A DNA stretch of 11,419 nucleotides from an uncultured Spirochaetales bacterium. Lineage in GTDB: Bacteria > UBP6 > UBA1177. Under the pieces are notes generated by a model. It was given only the letters and a program-made list of their open reading frames with translations, was not told the origin of the DNA and searched no databases. Positions 1 through 6,396 of the stretch are shown here, one piece after another. The stretch is taken from NCBI GenBank assembly GCA_902780365.1, contig CACZFE010000107.1, positions 1 through 11,419 of the forward strand, given 5' to 3'. Within the stretch, counting starts at the first letter, position 1, and each line of letters begins with the position of its first letter. A program made the position numbers and the translations under genes.

Positions 1-1164
1 AGTGTAGACATCTCCTGTTGTTTCTTCTTCTACATAGGCATAAGCTCCACTTTCTGCGCCTTCTTCATTGACCTCTATGAAAGTTTTGTGGCGGAGATCA
101 CTGACACGCAGACCTTCAACATTACTGATATTCTCAAATCCGCCTTCAAAAATTTGTCCGATTCCGAGAGCTTTGAAAGTATCCTTAAGAGATTTTTCGT
201 AAGCGAATTTGAATTTCGGAAACTGCAGCTCATAGTCTGGATACGGAAGTATGTTTTCAAAATAGGAATCAATGCCGTTTTCAGCAATTTCTGCAATAAA
301 ATCATCAACACTACCTGTAGATGTCATTCCGTAGAATGCAAAAACGCCTCTGCCGTAAGGGATCCTTACAACAGAATATCCCTCTTCTTTATTGATGTTG
401 AAATAAAGAACCGGCGCCCCCAAACCTTTTGCATTAATATAATCAACTTTTTTGGTAGAGCCGTCCGAAAGCCTGAAATCACCTTTGCGTGTTTCATCTT
501 TGTTGAAAGGAGTTGACCAGCCAGCTTTGAAATAGAGAGCGTTGATGAGGTACATAACGGTGTCATGCGGAATCTCTTTAAGCATTTTATCTATTTTTTT
601 GTGAGTCTTTTCCGATACCCATGAATTGATCTTTCCGACTGTCTCGGCATCTTCAAAATCCTCGGTGAAAAGTGCTGCCTTGTAGAAATCCTCAAGAACG
701 GAAATGAAATCTTCTTTTACGCCGGGAGCAAAAGCATCGTCCATCCAGACTGAATCAGCAATTTCAAGCACCATGTCCTTGTCAGCTTCGACAAGACTTG
801 CAATAAGCTGCGCAAACTGCTCGTTGACATCGGGCATCTCCATTTCGCCGAATCCGAGAACCTCCTTCATTTCGGAAAGAGCATCGCCAGTCGCGCCGTT
901 GGCCGTCATAGCCATAGAAATCGCGATCGAAAGCGGTGAAATCATCATGTTTTTTGCGCCTTCTTCCTGTGCAAGGCGGCTGAAGATCTCCAATCCGAGT
1001 TTGTTATTTGCCTTTACAACATCTTCGGAAACCTTTTCCGCGCTTTCGTCGGCTTTTTTGTATTTAGGTTGCCAAGCGGATTCAGCGCTGTCATTCCCGC
1101 AACCAATAAAGATAAAAACAAGAAGGACTGCAGAAACAAGAGCTAAAAATGTTTTCTTATTCAT
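1..1164 (-). CDS. Serpin-family protease inhibitor, lipoprotein; C-terminus lies beyond the left edge
   Basis: The frame is open for 388 codons from the ATG at 1164 to the window edge. The N-terminus is a lipoprotein signal ending F-I-G-C (Cys22), so the mature protein should be membrane-anchored and face the periplasm or outside. Serpin landmarks follow in the family order: N-x-x-I-S-P-L-S-I-A (residues 72-81) with NGA just after, an 'INSWVSEKTHKKI' stretch, NALYFKAGW (208-216), a 'FPKFKFAYEKSLKDTFKALG' strand, and the breach/hinge 'HKTFIEVNEEGAESGA' ending at residue 374. Gly, Ala, Glu, Ser, Gly, Ala at hinge positions P15-P10 fit an inhibitory, loop-inserting serpin. The reactive loop continues YAYVEEETTGDVYT, and the last ~35-45 residues expected for the family are outside the window. 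Serpins trap serine, and sometimes cysteine, proteases irreversibly. The gene starts inside the end of the upstream LamG gene (8-bp overlap, GGAGG 6 nt before ATG), so the two are co-translated. The target protease is not shown by the sequence. Confidence 0.93.
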   Translation of the reverse strand, partial: MNKKTFLALVSAVLLVFIFIGCGNDSAESAWQPKYKKADESAEKVSEDVVKANNKLGLEIFSRLAQEEGAKNMMISPLSIAISMAMTANGATGDALSEMKEVLGFGEMEMPDVNEQFAQLIASLVEADKDMVLEIADSVWMDDAFAPGVKEDFISVLEDFYKAALFTEDFEDAETVGKINSWVSEKTHKKIDKMLKEIPHDTVMYLINALYFKAGWSTPFNKDETRKGDFRLSDGSTKKVDYINAKGLGAPVLYFNINKEEGYSVVRIPYGRGVFAFYGMTSTGSVDDFIAEIAENGIDSYFENILPYPDYELQFPKFKFAYEKSLKDTFKALGIGQIFEGGFENISNVEGLRVSDLRHKTFIEVNEEGAESGAYAYVEEETTGDVYT

Positions 1165-4100
1165 GATCAGCCTCCAATGAAATTGTTAAATATGTTTCGT
1201 TCGCATCGTCTTTTGCGATAGCGGATAAAATGAATTCGCCATTCTCACTTAAAACATAAGCTATGATTTTTTCTTCCTCTTTTCCGAGAGCAGAATATAT
1301 TTCTTCCTCCACCTGCTCTTCTGATTTTATAGTACCTCTTTTTGTCTCAGATACAGAATATGGAACATTTGAGCGCAACTGATAAAATCCTTCGGCATCA
1401 TATTCAACTTCGATACTTTCTGCAAAAATTGGAACTCCGTTAATTACTGGTCTGAAAACAAAAATGACGGAATTTATCATTTTACCGAGAGATTCTCCGT
1501 TCCCTCCGACTTCAAAAGCCTCATTCACATCTCTTGATATTCCGGCAAATTCAAGTTCGATTGAAGTCAGAATTTCTGCCGTCTCTTTCGCTTCATTGAA
1601 TTTGTCCCAAATCGTCTTTTCAGATTCTTCTTCATCTTCAAACGAAGCCATCTCCCTGTTCATAACAGCTGAAATGTTTTTATCTTTTCGAGTCAGAATC
1701 AAATAATCATCTTTGTAGTTATAGCTATTATTATCTCTGAATTTGGCACTATTTTCATCTATTTTGACATCGAAAAGCTGTTCTAACAACCAATTAGGTG
1801 CAGAATTATAGGAATAAATTGAAAATTCTTCGGGATAGTCTTGAGACGACTTGCTTGAACTTCTTTGAACACCATTAAAATTTGATTCCATATCTCTAAA
1901 ACAGTAGTAATTATAATTTGTCAAGTCTGTTTTTTTTGCTTTCGGCCCACTGGAAACATTGTAAAAATAATCATTTTTCATGTAAGTTCCAGTGCAACTT
2001 GTATCGGAGCAGACACATTTTTCAAGTGTTAAAAAACGAGCATTTCGTCCAGAAGTTTGAGTGTAAGGTCTGCTCCAAGAATCCACCCACGCTTTTGATA
2101 CGGTTTTATTGTTATAAGTTAAATCTGCCCAGTGGTTATCAAATTGATGATTTGCACCCCAATATGCATTGTTTCTAAAGCCTCCGATACCATTAAGTCT
2201 TTTCAGCATATTGTAATAAACATTGCCAACTTCAGCCCAATTATTCGAATTATTGTCAACCCCCATTGATTGGCAAGCAATGGTTTCCATCCAACGTGTA
2301 TTTTGTTTGCCCAAGTTTTGGGAATAAGAATCGCTGCCGTCACTATATATGTCTATGTGCGGAAAATAATAAGTTGTACCATTTATAACATTTTCCCATC
2401 TGTGCGGCACTCCAATTTTTATCTTAGAATTCGAATAATTCCCATGTCCGAAAAGCATCAAAAGTGAATAATTGTCAGGATATCTTTCAAACTTTTGTTT
2501 ATTTCCTCCATAAATATTTTCCCAAAATTTATTTATATCATTGTTGTCGCTATCACTATCGTTATTATAAAAAGGCAGATTGCTCGATGAATTTGTATTG
2601 GGATTGTATCCTACACATTCTACCCTTGTCAGATTCTCATTTATTGTTTCTGCAACTCCGTTTAAACAAAAAGAGTAAAAATAATCCAATATTGGAATGT
2701 CGTCAGAAATAAAAACTCCAACACTGCCTACTTTATATATCCACGAATGCAAAACAGCAGATGTGACATTGTGGTAGTAATTTCTGAAATCCAGTTCAGG
2801 ATAAGTTGATAAATTCTTTGATAAATTGTTGTGTGAAGTCACCAACTCTTTGCTACCATTGGTGCTATTAGCGAGTGATAGATAGACCTCTCCATACAAT
2901 TCAACAGATGCCGCACGATTTGTTCCTATTATCGAATTTTGCAAACTTCCGGAAAAATAATATCTATCATAGTTGTTTAGGAACAATCTTCTGAATTCGT
3001 TGGCTTTTGTAGGTTTTTCAAAATCAGAAAGTGCATAAATATATGCAAAACCGGATGGGTAATTTCCGCTGGCGTCAGCTCTTTTATAACCGAAAAACTT
3101 CTTCGCCGCACTGAAAGACGAAGGTTGAACTGTCATTGAATAGACATTGTTCACTATGGATGAAGGAAAAAACAAGTTTGGCGAATTATAAAAACCATCA
3201 TCGTAATAATGACATTCACCCTGATGATTTGGTTGTGTACACAAATACGCTTCCCAGCCTTCGGAAACTTTTATAGATTCAATGCTCGTGTGAAATACCG
3301 GGAGATAGAGAGGTGTTCCGTTGAATAATGTTCCTGAATAGATAAACCATGAATACTGACTGAGATCGTAAGTGGTATCATTCACTATTGTACAGCCGGC
3401 AGAGTTCTGATCTGTGTTGCAATATCTGACTCCGCTGAATTCACTGCGGTAAAGAGCTTTTGCGTCGTCTTCTGTCAAAAGTCTTGAATAGAAGCGGACA
3501 TTATCTATTTCACCTTGAAAAAAATCACTGTAGCCACCCCATTTTCTGCCAAGAACCCATGGTTTGTAGTTGGAAGAAAATCCCCCCATTACAGTCGGAA
3601 CAGTTCCTGTCCACAATTGAGAACCGTTTTTATAAACCGTAACCGAGGTTTTCGAGGTTGATAAGTTTTCTGTTGCAGCAATTACATAATGAGTCCACGA
3701 TGTTGGTTCCGCCACACTAGAAATACTAGCATATCCATTTCTTATTTTTATATACAAAGTGTCAAGCGAATAGCCGAAAAGGAAAACATCTTCTTCCGTA
3801 TCCGTATGTTTGGCGATGTATGCATTGTTATTTGAAGAACTTGCCTGAGAATCGGATTTTACCCATAAACTGATTGAATAATTTTTTGCCAGGATTCCCA
3901 AACTGCGAGGATCGGTAGTTCCGGTTCCGAATTTGACATAATCATTAACTCCGTCGAAATATACCGACTGGTTTTCCATACCTTGCTTGAACAAAGCTCC
4001 GTTCATCCTGCTTCCAGTCACAGAACCGGCGGAATCATTAACTGTTTCATCCATTTTCAAATGAAGTTTTGCGGATTCTTTCAAGTATATTTCCTTAACT

Positions 4101-4795
4101 TCGTCTGCCGTAATATTCCAACTATAAAGACGGACATTGTCCATCCTTCCTTTGAAAAAATCTGTTTTTGAAGTTGCGCTATCCCAATCCATGCCGAGAA
4201 CCCATGGTTTGTCGTCCTCATCAAAAGTTCCTGCGATGTCATTTAACACCCCGCTCCAAATCTGTGTTCCGTTTTTATAAATAGTAGCTGTTGTAGTTCC
4301 CTGATATTCTATGGCAGAAACAGCATAATGAACCCAAGTATTTTCCGGTTCAGCACCAGCAGCAGAAATATACTTCATATCGCTTCTTACCCTGAATGAA
4401 AGCTGACCATCCCAATAACCGAAAAGAATGGAATTTCCTCCGGAATCAGTATGTTTCCCGATATAACTGTTATGATTGGGCGAAGATGCCTGTTCTGTGG
4501 AGAGAACCCACATTGAAATGGAATAATGCCCGCTATACCTTGGATCGAAATCTCCTTTACCAAATTCCATATAATCGCTGGTTCCGTCCATATAATCGCT
4601 GGTTCCGTTAAAAACAAGCGCTTTTCCATTCCTGCCGGTATTGTAAATTGAAGAGCCGGATCTTGTAAAAGTTCCGTCATTGTCTCCGACACTGTCTTCC
4701 AGTGAGTTTTCAAACTCAAAATGTGTAATCAATTTTGCTGATAAAGCACCTGAAAAGCATAAAATTAAACTCAACAAAACAAATAACTTTTTCAT
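1157..4795 (-). CDS. Secreted multidomain protein: two LamG-like domains, beta/gamma-crystallin-like module, DUF6345-like region with caspase-type His/Cys motifs
   Basis: 1212 residues from the ATG at 4795. This start is preferred over an in-frame ATG at 4858 because it has GGAGG 6 nt upstream and begins a classic signal peptide (MKKLFVLLS... cut after ALSA). Domains in order: two tandem LamG/concanavalin-A-like domains (about 21-240 and 240-452), both with 'IDNVR/MDNVR' and 'KPWVLG' landmarks; a beta/gamma-crystallin-like module (about 475-560, 'IKVSEGWEAYLC ... NNVYSMTV'); then a region resembling DUF6345. In that region a hydrophobic strand leads to G-H-G-N (His784), and a second leads to I-A-C-Q-S-M-G (Cys841), followed by 'GIGGFRNNAYWG'. 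Hydrophobic-HG and hydrophobic-AC motifs about 57 residues apart are the layout of clan CD (caspase/gingipain-type) peptidases; activity is an inference. Near the C-terminus, 'VINGVPIFAESIEVEYDAEG' (about 1110-1139) resembles protease-propeptide (FTP/PepSY) segments. The middle is Asn/Ser/Tyr-rich and AT-rich, unlike hisS. LamG domains usually bind carbohydrates or surface ligands. The serpin gene follows with an 8-bp overlap. Confidence 0.9.
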   Translation of the reverse strand: MKKLFVLLSLILCFSGALSAKLITHFEFENSLEDSVGDNDGTFTRSGSSIYNTGRNGKALVFNGTSDYMDGTSDYMEFGKGDFDPRYSGHYSISMWVLSTEQASSPNHNSYIGKHTDSGGNSILFGYWDGQLSFRVRSDMKYISAAGAEPENTWVHYAVSAIEYQGTTTATIYKNGTQIWSGVLNDIAGTFDEDDKPWVLGMDWDSATSKTDFFKGRMDNVRLYSWNITADEVKEIYLKESAKLHLKMDETVNDSAGSVTGSRMNGALFKQGMENQSVYFDGVNDYVKFGTGTTDPRSLGILAKNYSISLWVKSDSQASSSNNNAYIAKHTDTEEDVFLFGYSLDTLYIKIRNGYASISSVAEPTSWTHYVIAATENLSTSKTSVTVYKNGSQLWTGTVPTVMGGFSSNYKPWVLGRKWGGYSDFFQGEIDNVRFYSRLLTEDDAKALYRSEFSGVRYCNTDQNSAGCTIVNDTTYDLSQYSWFIYSGTLFNGTPLYLPVFHTSIESIKVSEGWEAYLCTQPNHQGECHYYDDGFYNSPNLFFPSSIVNNVYSMTVQPSSFSAAKKFFGYKRADASGNYPSGFAYIYALSDFEKPTKANEFRRLFLNNYDRYYFSGSLQNSIIGTNRAASVELYGEVYLSLANSTNGSKELVTSHNNLSKNLSTYPELDFRNYYHNVTSAVLHSWIYKVGSVGVFISDDIPILDYFYSFCLNGVAETINENLTRVECVGYNPNTNSSSNLPFYNNDSDSDNNDINKFWENIYGGNKQKFERYPDNYSLLMLFGHGNYSNSKIKIGVPHRWENVINGTTYYFPHIDIYSDGSDSYSQNLGKQNTRWMETIACQSMGVDNNSNNWAEVGNVYYNMLKRLNGIGGFRNNAYWGANHQFDNHWADLTYNNKTVSKAWVDSWSRPYTQTSGRNARFLTLEKCVCSDTSCTGTYMKNDYFYNVSSGPKAKKTDLTNYNYYCFRDMESNFNGVQRSSSKSSQDYPEEFSIYSYNSAPNWLLEQLFDVKIDENSAKFRDNNSYNYKDDYLILTRKDKNISAVMNREMASFEDEEESEKTIWDKFNEAKETAEILTSIELEFAGISRDVNEAFEVGGNGESLGKMINSVIFVFRPVINGVPIFAESIEVEYDAEGFYQLRSNVPYSVSETKRGTIKSEEQVEEEIYSALGKEEEKIIAYVLSENGEFILSAIAKDDANETYLTISLEADHE
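1171..1175 (-). promoter_or_regulatory. Shine-Dalgarno site of the serpin gene, inside the upstream coding sequence
   Basis: GGAGG (minus strand) lies 6 nt before the serpin ATG and within the last codons (Leu-Glu-Ala) of the large upstream gene, whose TAA is at 1159-1157. The 16-nt initiation context TTGGAGGCTGATCATG differs at one base from that of the upstream gene itself (TTGGAGGCTGAACATG, ATG at 4795). A strong site inside an overlapping gene end points to translational coupling. Confidence 0.85.
4567..4608 (-). repeat. Perfect 21-bp tandem duplication (two copies) in the first LamG domain
   Basis: Two adjacent identical 21-bp units (4567-4587 and 4588-4608) add seven codons in frame, giving GTSDYMD then GTSDYME (residues 64-77). 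The matching place in the second LamG domain has a single unit (GVNDYVKFG), so the extra copy is an insertion in domain 1. The perfect identity suggests a recent slippage event or an assembly artefact. Confidence 0.95.
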
Positions 4796-4881
4796 GTTCA
4801 GCCTCCAAAAACAGTTTAAGTAAAAACAAACAAACAGATTACAAAACTCAGGATTCAAGGAACATTCTGTAAAAACGTAAA

Positions 4882-4909
4882 ATTATAATCTTTTTTAAAT
4901 GTTTTGCAA
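4882..4909 (-). promoter_or_regulatory. Predicted sigma-70-type promoter of the LamG/serpin unit
   Basis: On the minus strand a perfect -10 TATAAT (4887-4882) is preceded after 16 nt by TTGCAA (4909-4904), a 4/6 match to TTGACA. Transcription would start near 4875, giving a leader of about 80 nt before the ATG at 4795. The leader is A-rich and shows no obvious riboswitch or hairpin. No separate promoter is visible for the serpin gene. Confidence 0.6.
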
Positions 4910-4920
4910 CACAATCTTCT

Positions 4921-4935
4921 TGTCCCGAGCGGACA
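4921..4935. repeat. Short inverted repeat between divergent promoters
   Basis: TGTCC and GGACA are perfect 5-bp arms around CGAGC. The element lies between the leftward promoter (-35 at 4904-4909) and the hisS promoter (-35 at 4970-4975). It could be an operator or a minor hairpin. The stem is too short, and the T run after it too weak, to call a terminator. Confidence 0.25.
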
Positions 4936-4969
4936 TTTTAACTTTGCGCTGACAGTCGCCTCTCTACGC

Positions 4970-4997
4970 TTGAAAAATCCGCTTTTTGTGCTACCAT
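4970..4997 (+). promoter_or_regulatory. Predicted promoter of hisS with extended -10
   Basis: TTGAAA (4970-4975, 5/6 match to the -35 consensus) is followed after 16 nt by TACCAT (4992-4997, 4/6). The -10 is preceded by TGC, i.e. an extended -10 (TGn). The expected start near 5004 leaves a leader of about 28 nt, with GGAG at 5021-5024 before the ATG at 5032. There is no room for a T-box or leader-peptide attenuator in this transcript. Confidence 0.5.
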
Positions 4998-5031
4998 CGC
5001 CCGTTTTTGTTGTTTATATTGGAGAAACGCA

Positions 5032-6291
5032 ATGATTTCGGCAATCAAGGGAATGAACGACCTCTTCGGCGAAAAGGCTTTCCGCTGGGGAAAAATGGAA
5101 GAAGATATCAAAAAGATGATGGTTTCGGCCAATTTCGGCGAGTTCAGAACACCGATCCTCGAAGAGATAGCCCTTTTCAAGCGCGGTGTCGGCGAAACGA
5201 CGGACGTTGTGAAAAAGGAGATGTATGATTTCCTCGACAAGAAAGGCAGACACGTCGCGATGAGGCCTGAAGGGACTGCGAGCGTCGTAAGGGCTTTTGT
5301 CGAGCACGGCATCGGGATCAACTATCCGCTTCCTTTCAAAGCGTTCTACATCGCGCCGTTTTTCAGATACGAGCGGCCGCAGAAAGGGCGTTTCCGCCAG
5401 TTCCACCAGTTCGGAGTAGAGATTTTCGGCGACGAAACTCCGCAGATGGATGCCGAAATGATCTTTACCGCATCCCGTGTGCTCGAACACTTCGGGATCG
5501 ACTACGAAATTCATCTCAATTCTATCGGCTGCAAGAACTGCCGCGCAGCTTATCGCGAAAAGCTGATCGAATACTTCTCGGCAAAGAAAGACGAACTTTG
5601 CGAAGACTGCAGGACAAGGCTTGAACTCAATCCGCTTCGCCTTCTCGACTGCAAGGCGTGCGACCCGAAAAACCGCTTCACAGACGTGCCGAAAATGACC
5701 GATTACTTGTGCGACGACTGCAAGAATCACTTTGAGGAACTTCAGAAAGCGCTCCATGCTTTCGGCGTTCCCTTCGTCCTTGACCCGTTCATCGTCCGCG
5801 GGCTTGACTACTACACGAAAACAGCGTTCGAGATCGTTGCGAAAACAGGCGGCTCGCAGAATGCGGTCGCAGGCGGCGGAAGATACGACAACCTTGTCAG
5901 CGATATCGGCGGAAGCGACACTCCGGCAACAGGCTTTGCTATGGGTTTAGAGCGTCTTTTCGACCTCATTCCCGAAGATTTTTACAAAGAAACACCCCTT
6001 TCGGCGGGATACGCTCTCTGCGACGAGGCAGTTCTTCCGCTTGTCGAATTCACTAAAAAAATGACTAGTGAAAATGTCCGTTTCCTTGCGGAATACAAAC
6101 CCAGAAAGTTGAAAAAAGCCCTCCAGAAAGCGGAGAAAGCGAACGCTTCATTTGTTTTCGTGATCGGCGAAGACGAAGCTGCAAACGGCAAAATACTCAT
6201 GAAAAACATGGCGAGCCGCGAGCAGAAACTTTTCGACCAGAACGATATCGCCGGAATAATCGCGGAAATGGCAAACAATATAATTTCTTAG
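5032..6291 (+). CDS. hisS: Histidyl-tRNA synthetase
   Basis: 419 residues, the usual length for bacterial HisRS, a cytoplasmic class II synthetase that charges tRNA-His with histidine using ATP. The start 'ISAIKGMNDLFGEKA' is the typical N-terminus. Motif 2 is FRYERPQKGRFRQFHQFG from residue 111. The histidine-specific signature is V-R-G-L-D-Y-Y with Arg256, corresponding to the essential Arg259 of E. coli HisRS. Motif 3 comprises GGGRYDNLV and GFAMGLERL (301-309). A C-terminal anticodon-binding domain follows. Between motif 2 and the histidine signature lie four CxxC pairs (167/170, 190/193, 207/210, 227/230), including 'NPLRLLDCK'. Such cysteine pairs recur in this insertion domain in many bacterial HisRS and may bind metal. 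The ATG at 5032 has GGAG 7 nt upstream. The gene is transcribed away from the LamG/serpin unit, and base composition is GC-richer than that unit. It is probably independent of the lipoprotein gene to its right, which has its own promoter-like sequence. Confidence 0.98.
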   Translation: MISAIKGMNDLFGEKAFRWGKMEEDIKKMMVSANFGEFRTPILEEIALFKRGVGETTDVVKKEMYDFLDKKGRHVAMRPEGTASVVRAFVEHGIGINYPLPFKAFYIAPFFRYERPQKGRFRQFHQFGVEIFGDETPQMDAEMIFTASRVLEHFGIDYEIHLNSIGCKNCRAAYREKLIEYFSAKKDELCEDCRTRLELNPLRLLDCKACDPKNRFTDVPKMTDYLCDDCKNHFEELQKALHAFGVPFVLDPFIVRGLDYYTKTAFEIVAKTGGSQNAVAGGGRYDNLVSDIGGSDTPATGFAMGLERLFDLIPEDFYKETPLSAGYALCDEAVLPLVEFTKKMTSENVRFLAEYKPRKLKKALQKAEKANASFVFVIGEDEAANGKILMKNMASREQKLFDQNDIAGIIAEMANNIIS

Positions 6292-6311
6292 AGTTATCCT
6301 TACATTTTTCC

Positions 6312-6339
6312 TTTAAAAAATTTTGATTCTGTATATAAT
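6312..6339 (+). promoter_or_regulatory. Predicted promoter of the OB-fold lipoprotein operon
   Basis: A perfect TATAAT lies at 6334-6339, with only a weak TTTAAA (6312-6317) 16 nt before it. The start would be near 6346, about 50 nt before the ATG at 6397. A second combination, TTGGTT (6348-6353), 17 nt, TATAAT (6371-6376), would start almost on the ribosome site (AAGGAG, 6384-6389) and is less likely. The 105-nt gap after hisS is AT-rich and holds no clear terminator hairpin. Confidence 0.45.
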
Positions 6340-6396
6340 CTCCCGTTTTGGTTAGGCAGTTCATTTATTTTATAATTTTTTTTAAGGAGTTTCGAG

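Noticed and set aside
88..516. 142-codon plus-strand open frame
   Set aside because: It lies antisense within the serpin gene, has no ribosome site or recognisable domain, and the serpin reading on the other strand is unambiguous.
4796..4858. Upstream ATG (4858) as start of the LamG protein
   Set aside because: It would add 21 residues rich in Cys and aromatic residues ahead of a textbook signal peptide, with no ribosome site. The ATG at 4795 has GGAGG 6 nt upstream.
4998..5031. T-box or histidine leader-peptide control of hisS
   Set aside because: The predicted leader is only about 28 nt, with no His-codon run and no T-box or specifier structure.
5014..5757. 247-codon minus-strand open frame
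   Set aside because: It is antisense to hisS; such long shadows arise from the codon bias of the GC-richer real gene. No start signal or family motif.
6292..6396. Intrinsic terminator after hisS
   Set aside because: The gap is AT-rich and has T runs, but no GC-containing stem precedes any of them.
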